From assembly GCF_003813905.1 (NCBI RefSeq), contig NZ_RPFJ01000031.1, forward strand, positions 1 to 44,651: a DNA stretch of 44,651 nucleotides. Direction: 5' to 3'. Source of the stretch: Aureibaculum marinum (lineage in GTDB: Bacteria > Bacteroidota > Bacteroidia > Flavobacteriales > Flavobacteriaceae). Both the position numbers and the translations under genes were made by a program. Positions within the stretch are counted from its first letter, which is position 1. Each line of letters starts with the position of its first letter. The notes beneath the pieces are model-generated. The model did no database searches. It worked only from the letters and a program-made list of their open reading frames with translations, and was not told the DNA's origin. Of this stretch, positions 34,385-42,969 are shown in pieces.

Positions 34385-35818
34385 ATGATAAAAAAATTAT
34401 TTTATTCCTTAATTTCTTTTATAATTGTATCAAATGCAACATCAGCTCAAGAATTCATATCAAAATCAACCCATCAACAGCACAAAGAAGAATTCGGACT
34501 TACTACAAACCTAAAATCTTCTTTTGACCCAAGCGGATCGGACATTATTCCATTACAAACAAAAAAAACATCAAACGTATCTAAAATAGTCTTTGGTTTT
34601 CTTCCATATTGGGAGTATGCTTCAGGAGCACATGATAACCTTAACTATGATTTACTAACCCATATAGCCGCATTTGATTTTGCAGCTTCCTCAACAGGAA
34701 CATTGACACCTCCTTCCAATTGGCCTTGGACTGATGTTATAAACGAGGCTCATTCTAACGGAGTAAAAGTAGTAATGACAGTCACTAACTTTAATTCTTC
34801 TCAAATCCATACTTTATTAACAAATTCTACTTCCAAAAACACATTATTTACTGCAATAAAAAATACGATAACTAACTACCAACTAGACGGAGTAAATATA
34901 GATTTTGAAGGTTTAAGTGTTGAAGATAGAGGTTCATTATTAAATTCCTTTATGGCCGATTTAACAACTTATATTCACACAAACCTACCTGGTAAAGAAG
35001 TTTCTTTTGATGCTCCTGCAGTAAATTGGGGAGGTTGGAGCTTAAATAACTTAGCAGAGAGTGTAGATCACCTTATAATTATGGCTTATGATTATAACGG
35101 AGCTTGGAGTTCTTATACTGGTGCTGTATCGCCTTTAACACATCCTTCTGGAGGAATTAGCGTTAGTAAAACCCTTAATAATGACTATAGCGAGCCTATT
35201 GCTAATTATCCAGAAAAATTGATATTAGCAGTACCCTATTACGGCAAACATTGGAAAACCACAACTAGTTATGCAGGTTCTTTAGTTAAAAGCTATGTTG
35301 GATCCACTTTTTACAAAAATACTGTTGTACAAGCTCCTTCAAATGGTGGTGAAATTTGGGATAACAATTCTCAAACTCCATGGTACAGATATCAATTAGA
35401 AGATTGGCATCAAGTTTGGGCTGATAATGCTCAAAGTCTAAGTTTAAAATATGATTTGGCAATAACTAAAAACTTAGGTGGTATTGGAATTTGGGCATTA
35501 AATTATGATGGTGACAGACCTGAATTATGGGATTTAATAGATGCAAAATTTAAAAGTATCTTAGCGGTCGAAGATTCTTTTTTAGAACAAGAGATTTATA
35601 TATACCCTAATCCCACTAAGAGCTTTTTAAACATTTCAATAAGCAATTTTATAAAAGTTAGTGATATTGAAATTTATAATTTACAGGGACAAAAAATCAA
35701 AAGTTATTCTTCTAATGAGAATAGTATAGATATTAGCTCTTTAAAAAGTGCTGTGTATATTCTTAAAATCCAAGATAACAAAGGACATAACGCAACTTTT
35801 AAAATAATAAAAACTTAA
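34385..35818 (+). CDS. Secreted GH18 family protein with T9SS sorting domain
   Basis: A 477-residue exported protein: signal peptide ending ATSAQ (about residue 22), a GH18 barrel (about 65-385) and a C-terminal type A sorting domain (about 398-477: IYPNPTKSFLNISI...IEIYNLQGQKI, ending TFKIIKT) that directs secretion by the type IX system. The catalytic loop reads DGVNIDFEG (168-176), with E175 as the acid and D173 its partner; the usual DxxDxDxE has N171 in place of one Asp, as in many spore-cortex-lysin-type GH18 enzymes. Substrate may be chitin or peptidoglycan-like GlcNAc polymers. Activity is likely because E175 is kept. Confidence 0.88.
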   Translation: MIKKLFYSLISFIIVSNATSAQEFISKSTHQQHKEEFGLTTNLKSSFDPSGSDIIPLQTKKTSNVSKIVFGFLPYWEYASGAHDNLNYDLLTHIAAFDFAASSTGTLTPPSNWPWTDVINEAHSNGVKVVMTVTNFNSSQIHTLLTNSTSKNTLFTAIKNTITNYQLDGVNIDFEGLSVEDRGSLLNSFMADLTTYIHTNLPGKEVSFDAPAVNWGGWSLNNLAESVDHLIIMAYDYNGAWSSYTGAVSPLTHPSGGISVSKTLNNDYSEPIANYPEKLILAVPYYGKHWKTTTSYAGSLVKSYVGSTFYKNTVVQAPSNGGEIWDNNSQTPWYRYQLEDWHQVWADNAQSLSLKYDLAITKNLGGIGIWALNYDGDRPELWDLIDAKFKSILAVEDSFLEQEIYIYPNPTKSFLNISISNFIKVSDIEIYNLQGQKIKSYSSNENSIDISSLKSAVYILKIQDNKGHNATFKIIKT

Positions 35819-36002
35819 TTTTATAATTTTCTAAAGTTTCTTCTTTATGAGTATATTTTATTTCATTTTCAACATTCCCTTTTTTTAAACCACAAACTAA
35901 ATTAAAAAAATACAACTTTTATAATATTGAATACCAACTAACTATACCTAGATTTAAAAATTCTCAAACTTCTAAAGTAGGAGTTATTCATAGCTAATTG
36001 TT

Positions 36003-36210
36003 ATATACTCGAAGCAGCGATAGAGACAATGCTTCAGTCGAAAACGGGAAAATTGCTATGAAAAACAATGAGAATTTTCGAAACGAAAGAAAATAATCAA
36101 ACCGTTAAAAACTGGTCTCCTTTCTCCCCAGAAAAAGACATAAATAGTTTTAAGTTTACAAGTTTAGTTAGAGAAAATTGTCCTGCTCTTCAGCAGGACT
36201 TTTTTTTGTT
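36003..36210 (+). ncRNA. Candidate structured small RNA, copy 1
   Basis: About 200 bases. Nested pairings: GAGAC (36023-36027) with GTCTC (36115-36119), CAGT (36035-36038) with ACTG (36111-36114), AACGG (36043-36047) with CCGTT (36102-36106), and GAAAATT (36048-36054) with AATTTTC (36073-36079). A C/U-rich tract follows (CTCCTTTCTCCCC, 36117-36129), then a stretch shared with copy 2 (AAGTTTA, AGTTTAGTTAGAGAAA), then an intrinsic terminator. The 5' end is uncertain, as no good -7 element is seen. Not recognised as a known RNA family; 6S-Flavo and Flavo-1 remain to be excluded. Confidence 0.6.
36180..36207 (+). terminator. Intrinsic terminator of RNA copy 1
   Basis: GTCCTGCT (36180-36187), loop CTTC, AGCAGGAC (36192-36199), then a run of eight T. 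Confidence 0.88.
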
Positions 36211-36349
36211 AAAACAACACTATAACTACTATTAACAGACAACTTAAAGCTAATCTTAAAAATGGATTAGAATTATTAAAGTATAACTTTATTAAATGTA
36301 ACATTCTTTCTCTTTGAAAATCTATTAGTTAAAAAATAATTTAATAGTA

Positions 36350-36570
36350 TAGGGGGAATTTTAAAGAGAAAATTGTTCTATTAATGAAGACGAGTTACAG
36401 ACAAGTCTTTAATCGTAATAAGTGGAAATTTTAGTAAAATAATAAAATTTTGCTAGTAAAACATTTTCTCCTTTCTCCCCCAAATTAAGGACGTTTTACA
36501 GTAAATTACTTAGTTTAAGTTGATAGTTTAATTAGAGAAATTACCCCGTTGAAGAACGGGGTTTTTTTAT
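36350..36570 (+). ncRNA. Candidate structured small RNA, copy 2
   Basis: About 220 bases. GGGGGA (36352-36357) pairs with TCCCCC (36476-36481) and GAGAAAAT (36366-36373) with ATTTTCTC (36463-36470), enclosing a long arm with an inner AAGAC/GTCTT pairing. The same C/U-rich tract as copy 1 occurs (CTCCTTTCTCCCC, 36468-36480), then AGTTTAAGTT and AGTTTAATTAGAGAAA, then a terminator. A TTTG at 36313-36316 and a partial -7 (TAATTTAA, 36337-36344) at 20-base spacing would start the transcript close to the G-tract. Its function is unknown. Confidence 0.62.
36543..36568 (+). terminator. Intrinsic terminator of RNA copy 2
   Basis: ACCCCGTT (36543-36550), loop GAAG, AACGGGGT (36555-36562), then T-run. 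It ends 11 bases before the stop of the converging CBS gene; the minus strand lacks an equally good U-run, so it serves the plus strand. Confidence 0.88.
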
Positions 36571-36578
36571 AGATTCTT

Positions 36579-37043
36579 TTATTTCCAGTTTTGACCTTTT
36601 TGTTCTAACGCAGCAATAAGTATATCTTTTTGACTAATTTGACCTATTAACTTTCCATTTTCAACAATCGGAAACCTCCTATGTTTAGCTTTTAAAAACT
36701 TATCAGCTGCTTCAAAAATATTCATATTTCCATCAATAGTATCTACATCTTTTACCATATGCTTATCTACTGTATTATTATCCATAGGCATATTATAGTA
36801 TCTACTTTCTGAAATATGTTTTATACAATCCCCTTCAGAAATAACTCCAACCAATTCATTATTTTCATTAACAACAGGTCCACCAGAAATTCTATTTTTA
36901 ATTAACGATTCTACAACTTCTGATACAGGCTGTTCTGGTCTAAAGGTAATCAGCTTTGTAGTCATATAATCAGAGACTAAAGCTGGTTTTAATTCATCTT
37001 TTTGAGGTTGAGATCTTTTGCCTTGAAAACTTTTGATAGCCAT
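36579..37043 (-). CDS. Two-CBS-domain protein
   Basis: A 154-residue cytoplasmic protein consisting of a basic leader (FQGKRSQPQKDE) and two CBS domains: about 24-80 (SDYMTTKLITFRPEQPVSEVVESL...GGPVVNENNELVGVISEGD) and about 94-150 (VDKHMVKDVDTIDGNMNIFEAADKFL...RRFPIVENGKLIGQISQKDIL). Stand-alone CBS pairs bind adenine nucleotides and signal energy status to partner proteins. No partner gene is adjacent. Converges on the RNA pair. A near-match -7 (TATATTTA) lies upstream on the minus strand. Confidence 0.9.
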   Translation of the reverse strand: MAIKSFQGKRSQPQKDELKPALVSDYMTTKLITFRPEQPVSEVVESLIKNRISGGPVVNENNELVGVISEGDCIKHISESRYYNMPMDNNTVDKHMVKDVDTIDGNMNIFEAADKFLKAKHRRFPIVENGKLIGQISQKDILIAALEQKGQNWK

Positions 37044-37139
37044 AACTTTATATCTTTAGGTTTCTATAAATATATGATAATTTCTTTAAAAATACTTATT
37101 TTAGTCAAAAATCATCCTCTAACTTAAGACAAATTCAAC

Positions 37140-39446
37140 ATGAAAAAATATGCGTCAGCTATTTCATTTATCATAATTATTCTATCTATCTACCTCTCTT
37201 TCAATGTATTAATGCCAAAAATTAAAACTTCAGAAAATGTTCCAATTACTGAATTTTCAATTACCAGAGCTCTTACGCACTTAAAAGAAATAAGCCAAAA
37301 ACCTCATTATGTGGGTACTAAAGAGCATCAAAAAGTTCAAAGCTATATTGTAAACGAATTAAAAAAATTGGGATTATCTGTTGAAATTCAACATCAAGTA
37401 GCTGTTAATAGAAAGTGGAGGGCTGGTACAAATACTCAAAATATTATAGCAAAAATTAAAGGTTCATCAAATTCAAAAGCACTATTAATATTAACACACT
37501 ATGACAGTGCAGTACATTCTTCTTTAGGTGCTAGTGATGCTGGCAGTGGTGTTGTTACTATTTTAGAGGGTTTAAGAGCTTTTTTAAGTAAAAATAAAGC
37601 TCCTAAAAATGATATTATAATACTATTTTCTGACGCTGAAGAACTTGGCTTATTAGGAGCTAATGCATTTGTTAAACACCATCCTTGGGGTAAAAATATT
37701 GGTCTGGTTCTAAATTTTGAAGCAAGAGGTAGTGGAGGTCCAAGCTATATGCTAATGGAAACAAATAATGGAAACAAAAAACTAATTGAACATTTTACTA
37801 ATGCAAACCCTAAATATCCTGTTGCCAGCTCTTTAATGTATAGCATTTATAAAATGTTACCAAACGATACCGACTTAACTGTTTTTAGAGAAGAAGGCAA
37901 TATTCAGGGCTACAATTTCGCCTTTATAGATGATCATTTCGATTACCATACCGAACTTGATAGTTATGAAAGATTAGATCGTAATACATTAGAGCACCAA
38001 GCTAGTTATTTAATGCCATTATTATATTATTTTGCTGATGCTGATTTATCTGATTTAAATGCTGTAAGTGATTACGTTTATTTTAATTTTCCGTTTATTG
38101 GCATGATGTATTATCCATTTTCTTGGGTAATGCCAATGGTTATAATTATTTCAATAGTATTTCTATCACTATTAGTTATTGGAATTTCAACAAAAAAATT
38201 AAATATTGTAGCCATTTTAAAAGGCTTTATACCATTTTTATTATCACTTGCAGTAAACGGTTTAATTACCTTTTACGGATGGAAAATACTACTAAAAATT
38301 CACCCTCAATATCAAGATATACTGCATGGTTTTACTTATAATGGACATTGGTACATTGCAGCTTTTTCAGCCTTAACACTAGCCATTTGTATTTTAATTT
38401 ATAACAGGTATTTTAAAAATATTGAAATCATCAATTTAATTATAGCTCCAATTTTTATTTGGATTTTGATTAATACCGCTGTTGCTATTTATTTAAAAGG
38501 AGCAGGCTATTTTATAGTTGCAACTATCTATGGAATAGTTGTTTTTACTCTGCTTCTGTTCTCAAAAAAGAAGAATCAATCTATATTATTAAGCTTGTTG
38601 TCAGTTCCTATATTATTAATATTTGCCCCTTTAGTACAAATGTTTCCAATTGGATTAGGTTTAAAAATGCTTGTAATAAGTAGTATTTTTATAGTATTAA
38701 TTTTTGCATTACTTCTTCCAATATTTTCATCTTTTAAAAACAATAAAAAACTAGGAAGATTATTCTTAGTACTATCATTGTTAATTTTTATTTCAGCATC
38801 ATATAAATCTGGATATACTAGTAACCAAAAACTACCTAATAGCATCATTTATGTATTTGATGCGGATAAAAATGAAGCTTATTGGGCTAGTTACAACAAA
38901 AATACTGACGAGTATATGGAACAATTTTTAGGTAAAAATCCTACAAAAGGTGGATTTGACAATACCACTACCATGAGTAAATATGGCACCAAAATTCAAA
39001 TGCATAAAAAAACGGAAGTAAAAACTATTATTCAACCACAAATAGAAATATTAAGAGACACTATTATTAATGAATCTCGACACCTAAATATAAAAATCAC
39101 ACCTCAACGCGACATTGATAGAATAGAATTACTTTCATTAAATGAAGTTTCTTTTGAAACCTTTACCATAAACGGAGAGCCTTTGCCTAAACCAAAAGAT
39201 TCAGAATATGTATTTAAAACCAATAACCAAATTTTAAGTTATTATTTTTCTAACACCGATAAGCACTTAGATTTTAAATTTTCGATTCCCAAAGAACAAA
39301 AACCTTCATTTGTAATATATGAAACCTCATACGACTTACTAGAAAGTATGTCTTTTAATATTACCCCAAGAAATGAAACTATGATGCCTATGCCTTTTGT
39401 AATTAACGATGCTATTATTATAAAAAAACAGATAAATTTAGAGTAA
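37140..39446 (+). CDS. Membrane M28 metallopeptidase (Fxna/ERMP1-like layout)
   Basis: A 768-residue protein: an N-terminal transmembrane helix (about 5-25), an M28 zinc peptidase domain (about 40-300), about eight helices (roughly 320-580) and a C-terminal extracytoplasmic domain. Zinc ligands and catalytic residues visible: H120 (LTHYDS), D133 (ASDAGSG), E167/E168 (SDAEELG), E194 (NFEARG) and H270 (DYHTELD). This matches membrane M28 peptidases related to eukaryotic ERMP1/Fxna. The peptidase domain should face the periplasm. Aminopeptidase activity is likely; substrate unknown. No visible damage to the active site. pgk follows by 46 bases but has its own promoter. Confidence 0.9.
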   Translation: MKKYASAISFIIIILSIYLSFNVLMPKIKTSENVPITEFSITRALTHLKEISQKPHYVGTKEHQKVQSYIVNELKKLGLSVEIQHQVAVNRKWRAGTNTQNIIAKIKGSSNSKALLILTHYDSAVHSSLGASDAGSGVVTILEGLRAFLSKNKAPKNDIIILFSDAEELGLLGANAFVKHHPWGKNIGLVLNFEARGSGGPSYMLMETNNGNKKLIEHFTNANPKYPVASSLMYSIYKMLPNDTDLTVFREEGNIQGYNFAFIDDHFDYHTELDSYERLDRNTLEHQASYLMPLLYYFADADLSDLNAVSDYVYFNFPFIGMMYYPFSWVMPMVIIISIVFLSLLVIGISTKKLNIVAILKGFIPFLLSLAVNGLITFYGWKILLKIHPQYQDILHGFTYNGHWYIAAFSALTLAICILIYNRYFKNIEIINLIIAPIFIWILINTAVAIYLKGAGYFIVATIYGIVVFTLLLFSKKKNQSILLSLLSVPILLIFAPLVQMFPIGLGLKMLVISSIFIVLIFALLLPIFSSFKNNKKLGRLFLVLSLLIFISASYKSGYTSNQKLPNSIIYVFDADKNEAYWASYNKNTDEYMEQFLGKNPTKGGFDNTTTMSKYGTKIQMHKKTEVKTIIQPQIEILRDTIINESRHLNIKITPQRDIDRIELLSLNEVSFETFTINGEPLPKPKDSEYVFKTNNQILSYYFSNTDKHLDFKFSIPKEQKPSFVIYETSYDLLESMSFNITPRNETMMPMPFVINDAIIIKKQINLE

Positions 39447-39463
39447 AAAAGTAATGGAAAGGC

Positions 39464-39471
39464 TATATTTG
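39464..39471 (+). promoter_or_regulatory. -7 promoter element of pgk
   Basis: TATATTTG matches TAnnTTTG, 21 bases before the ATG at 39493. This indicates independent transcription of pgk from the upstream peptidase gene. Confidence 0.6.
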
Positions 39472-39492
39472 TATCATAAAATTATATGACAA

Positions 39493-40674
39493 ATGACAAC
39501 AATTAATGATTTTAATTTCAAAAATAAAAAAGCACTAATACGTGTAGATTTTAACGTGCCTTTAGATGAGAATTTTAAAGTAACAGATACTACGAGAATT
39601 GTAGCGGCAAAGCCAACTATTATAAAAGTACTAGAAGATGGAGGAAGCTGTATTTTAATGTCACATCTTGGTCGCCCAAAAGGAATAAGTCCTGAATTCT
39701 CTCTATCTCATATTGTTGATACTGTCAGTGAAATTATTGGTGTTCAGGTAAAATTTATTGATAATTGTGTTGGAGAAAATGTTGAAAATGCCGCAGCAGA
39801 ATTAGAACCTGGAGAAGTTTTATTATTAGAAAATTTACGTTTTCACGATGAAGAAAAAGCTGGCGATGTTGCTTTTGCAGAGCAGCTTTCTAAATTAGGA
39901 GACATTTATATCAATGACGCTTTTGGCACTGCCCACAGAGCCCATGCATCTACTACTATTGTTGCCCAATTCTTCGAAGGCAAAAGATGTTTTGGTAATC
40001 TATTAGCAAAAGAAATTCTTAGTATAAATAAAGTTTTTAAAGACAGTGTAAAACCCGTAACAGCTATTTTGGGCGGGGCCAAAGTTTCTTCAAAAATTAC
40101 TGTAATTGAAAATATTTTAGATAAAGTAGATCATTTAATTATTGGTGGTGGTATGAGCTTTACCTTTATTAAAGCACAAGGTGGTAATATTGGAGACTCT
40201 ATTTGTGAAGATGACAAACAGGAATTAGCATTAGATATTTTGAAACAAGCAAAAGAGAAAGGTGTAAAAGTACATTTACCTGTAGATGTTATTGCTGCTG
40301 ATGACTTTAGTAATGATGCCAATACACAAGTTGTGGATATCAACCAAATTCCTGATGGATGGCAAGGTGTTGATGCTGGACCAAGAACCAATGTGGCATT
40401 TGCAATGATTATTGCTCAATCTAAAACTATTTTATGGAATGGTCCTGTTGGTGTTTTTGAAATGCCTAAGTTTTCTAAAGGGACTATTGAATTAGGTAAT
40501 GCTATTGCTGATGCAACCGCTGATGGAGCTTTCTCTTTAGTTGGTGGTGGTGATTCTGTAGCCGCTGTAAAACAATTCGGATTCGAAAATAAAGTAAGTT
40601 ATGTTTCTACTGGTGGTGGTGCCATGTTAGAAATGTTAGAAGGTAAAACTTTACCTGGAATTGCAGCAATCTAG
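39493..40674 (+). CDS. pgk: Phosphoglycerate kinase
   Basis: A 393-residue glycolytic kinase interconverting 1,3-bisphosphoglycerate/ADP and 3-phosphoglycerate/ATP. The signature RVDFNVP (17-23), [21 protein letters not shown], the hinge and nucleotide motifs [18 protein letters not shown] and the glycine-rich GGGDSVAAV near the C-terminus are all present. Family length normal. Other glycolytic genes are not adjacent. A hairpin terminator follows. Confidence 0.98.
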   Translation: MTTINDFNFKNKKALIRVDFNVPLDENFKVTDTTRIVAAKPTIIKVLEDGGSCILMSHLGRPKGISPEFSLSHIVDTVSEIIGVQVKFIDNCVGENVENAAAELEPGEVLLLENLRFHDEEKAGDVAFAEQLSKLGDIYINDAFGTAHRAHASTTIVAQFFEGKRCFGNLLAKEILSINKVFKDSVKPVTAILGGAKVSSKITVIENILDKVDHLIIGGGMSFTFIKAQGGNIGDSICEDDKQELALDILKQAKEKGVKVHLPVDVIAADDFSNDANTQVVDINQIPDGWQGVDAGPRTNVAFAMIIAQSKTILWNGPVGVFEMPKFSKGTIELGNAIADATADGAFSLVGGGDSVAAVKQFGFENKVSYVSTGGGAMLEMLEGKTLPGIAAI

Positions 40675-40701
40675 AGATAATCCCATTAAATAATAATATT
40701 T

Positions 40702-40732
40702 AAAACAGAGTTTAAATTAAACTCTGTTTTTT
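40702..40732 (+). terminator. Terminator of pgk
   Basis: AAAACAGAGTTTAA (40702-40715) and TTAAACTCTGTTTT (40717-40730), followed by further T; a long A/T-flanked hairpin 28 bases after the pgk stop. Confidence 0.85.
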
Positions 40733-40759
40733 ATTAACTTATACTGAACCCTTACTACT

Positions 40760-41791
40760 ATGAAATACACCAAACTACCTCATACCAATATCAAAGTAAG
40801 TAAAATATGTCTTGGCACTATGACCTGGGGACAACAAAATACCGAAGCCGAAGGTCATGAGCAAATGGATTATGCTTTAGAACAAGGCGTTAATTTTTTT
40901 GATACTGCAGAGATGTATTCTATTCCAGGAAAAGCCGAAACTTATGGTTCAACCGAAAAAATTATTGGTTCTTGGTTTAAAAAGACAGGTAATAGAGATA
41001 AAATAGTACTTGCATCTAAAATTGCAGGTCCTGGAATAGCTCATATTAGAGATACAGGGTTTTCAAAAGAAGCAATTACCGAGGCTCTTCATGGTAGTTT
41101 AAAACGATTACAAACTGATTATATAGATATCTATCAATTACATTGGCCTGAACGTCCTGTTAACTGTTTTGGCGTACGAGACTATCCTTACAATCAAGAA
41201 AGCAAATGGAAAGATAATTTTGCTGAAATATTAGAAACATTAAATAATTTTATCAAACAGGGTAAAATTCGAAATGTAGGCATCTCGAACGAAACTCCCT
41301 GGGGAACAATGCGTTATTTAGAAGAGGCTAAAACCAAAAACTTACCTAGAATGATTACGATTCAAAATGCGTATTCATTATTAAATAGAATTTTTGAAGC
41401 TGGTCTTTCTGAAATTGCCTTAAAAGAAGGTATAGGTTTATTAGCGTATTCACCTTTGGCATTTGGCGTACTCTCGGGTAAATATTTAGATGGAAATGGA
41501 CCCGACGACGGACGTGTTAATTTATTTCCTGCTTATAAAAGATATAGCAGTACAGAATCTACCAACGCTGTTATTGAATATTTAAAAATTGCCAAAAAAC
41601 ATGGGTTGAGTTTAGCACAATTATCTTTAGCATTTGTAAATCAACTCCCTTTTGTTAGCGGAACAATTATTGGTGCCACAAAAATGAATCAATTAAAAGA
41701 AAATATTGATAGTATTAATATTGATTTATCTTCAACTATTATTGATGAAATAAACGCAGTACACAACAAAATACCAAATCCTGCTGCATAA
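40760..41791 (+). CDS. Aldo/keto reductase (Tas-like)
   Basis: A 343-residue NAD(P)H-dependent reductase with the AKR catalytic tetrad D48, Y53 (FFDTAEMY), K87 (LASKIAG) and H128 (YQLHWPER). The long AEMYSIPGKAETYGSTEKIIGSW insertion and the closing NQLPFVSGTIIGATKMNQLKENI are typical of the Tas/YajO group that reduces aldehydes. Natural substrate unknown. It starts after the pgk terminator and ends at a bidirectional terminator, so it is probably monocistronic. Confidence 0.93.
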   Translation: MKYTKLPHTNIKVSKICLGTMTWGQQNTEAEGHEQMDYALEQGVNFFDTAEMYSIPGKAETYGSTEKIIGSWFKKTGNRDKIVLASKIAGPGIAHIRDTGFSKEAITEALHGSLKRLQTDYIDIYQLHWPERPVNCFGVRDYPYNQESKWKDNFAEILETLNNFIKQGKIRNVGISNETPWGTMRYLEEAKTKNLPRMITIQNAYSLLNRIFEAGLSEIALKEGIGLLAYSPLAFGVLSGKYLDGNGPDDGRVNLFPAYKRYSSTESTNAVIEYLKIAKKHGLSLAQLSLAFVNQLPFVSGTIIGATKMNQLKENIDSINIDLSSTIIDEINAVHNKIPNPAA

Positions 41792-41812
41792 AATTACACC
41801 TATATCTGAATA

Positions 41813-41848
41813 TTAATAAACATCTTTCCTCACAAAGATGTTTATTAA
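41813..41848. terminator. Bidirectional terminator between the aldo/keto reductase gene and trpS
   Basis: Perfect 15-base arms TTAATAAACATCTTT and AAAGATGTTTATTAA with a 6-base loop, between converging genes. Flanking A/T tracts allow use on both strands, though the T-runs are short. Confidence 0.75.
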
Positions 41849-41885
41849 ACAACGTTCTTCACAAAAAAAAAGAATCTAGAAAATA

Positions 41886-42854
41886 CTAATATCCTAATTT
41901 TTCTCTAACCCTATTTAAAACCTCTCTTGCCACTTTTCTTGCTTTCTCTGCACCTATAGCTAATATTGCATCTATTTCATGTAAATTATTCATGTAGTAC
42001 TGATATAACTCCCTTTCTTTAGCATATTTGGTAATTAGCAAGTCATAAAAAGCTTGTTTAGCGTGCCCATAACCATAATTTCCTCCTAAATAATTAGCTC
42101 GCATTTCTTCAATTTGATCTTCGTCTGCAACTAATTTATATAAGGCAAATAAATTACAAGTATCAGGATTTTTAGGTTCTTCAAGAGGTGTACTATCAGT
42201 TTGAATTTTCATAATTACTTTACGTAATTTTTTATCATCCAGAAATAAATTAATTTCATTTCCACGTGATTTACTCATTTTTTCACCATCCAGACCTGGT
42301 ACAATCATCACATTTTCTTGCACCTTAGCTTCTGGCGGCACTAAAGTATCACCCATTTTATGATTAAACCTATTAGCAACATCTCTAGTCATTTCTAAAT
42401 GTTGCAATTGATCTTTTCCTACAGGAACTACCTCTGCATCATATGCCAAAATATCTGCTGCCATTAACATTGGATAGGTAAAAAGACCAGCATTTACATC
42501 ATCTAATCTATCTGCTTTATCTTTAAAGCCATGTGCCAACCTTAAACGTTGATATGGAAAAAAGCAACTTAAATACCAAGCTAATTCGGTAACTTCTGGT
42601 ACATCACTCTGACGGTAAAAAACAGTTTTATTTATATCTACTCCAAAGGCCAACCATACCGCAGCTGTACTATAGGTATTTTGTTTTATAACAGCTCCAT
42701 CTTTAATTTGCGTTAATGTATGCATATTAGCAATAAACAAAAACGAATCATCAGCTGAATTATTAGACATCTCAATAGCCGGTATTATGGCTCCTAATAA
42801 ATTACCTAAATGTGGGGTTCCCGTACTTTGTACTCCCGTAAGAATTCTAGACAT
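41886..42854 (-). CDS. trpS: Tryptophanyl-tRNA synthetase
   Basis: A 322-residue class I synthetase that charges tRNA(Trp). The HIGH equivalent TPHLGN (13-18), MLMAADILAYDAEVVPVGKDQLQH and KMSKS (192-196, in GEKMSKSRGN) are clear. ATG 42854 (MSRILTGVQSTG) is chosen; a longer reading from 42917 would cross the -7 element at 42872-42879. I see no T-box or trp leader upstream. Confidence 0.96.
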   Translation of the reverse strand: MSRILTGVQSTGTPHLGNLLGAIIPAIEMSNNSADDSFLFIANMHTLTQIKDGAVIKQNTYSTAAVWLAFGVDINKTVFYRQSDVPEVTELAWYLSCFFPYQRLRLAHGFKDKADRLDDVNAGLFTYPMLMAADILAYDAEVVPVGKDQLQHLEMTRDVANRFNHKMGDTLVPPEAKVQENVMIVPGLDGEKMSKSRGNEINLFLDDKKLRKVIMKIQTDSTPLEEPKNPDTCNLFALYKLVADEDQIEEMRANYLGGNYGYGHAKQAFYDLLITKYAKERELYQYYMNNLHEIDAILAIGAEKARKVAREVLNRVREKLGY

Positions 42855-42871
42855 AAATTTTTTTTGATGTA

Positions 42872-42879
42872 CAAAAATA
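42872..42879 (-). promoter_or_regulatory. -7 promoter element of trpS
   Basis: The minus strand reads TATTTTTG, 17 bases before the ATG at 42854; it fixes the short start. Confidence 0.6.
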
Positions 42880-42969
42880 CAAATAGCAAGTGAGAATTTT
42901 AAAAAAACGATTTTCAATTTTCAAAAATTGAACTATGGTATAGTTTCTAGATTTCATAAATTTACCCCA

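Larger units (their letters stand above)
35819..36578. other. Gene-free region with two structured RNA units
   Basis: About 760 bases without a credible coding frame. 35819-36000 is plain AT-rich sequence in which I see nothing definite. 36000-36570 holds two related units, each a long imperfect hairpin, a C/U-rich tract, a conserved stretch and a terminator; see the two ncRNA entries. Confidence 0.7.

Noticed and set aside
36003-36570. Calling the two units 6S RNA outright
   Set aside because: Copy 2 does fold as a long hairpin, but both units carry an extended single-stranded tail and a separate terminator, and I cannot recall the 6S-Flavo sequence well enough to assign it.
35819-36578. 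Missed protein gene in the gap after the GH18 gene
   Set aside because: All frames are broken by frequent stops, and the conserved parts follow RNA pairing rather than codons. Two intrinsic terminators fit RNA genes.
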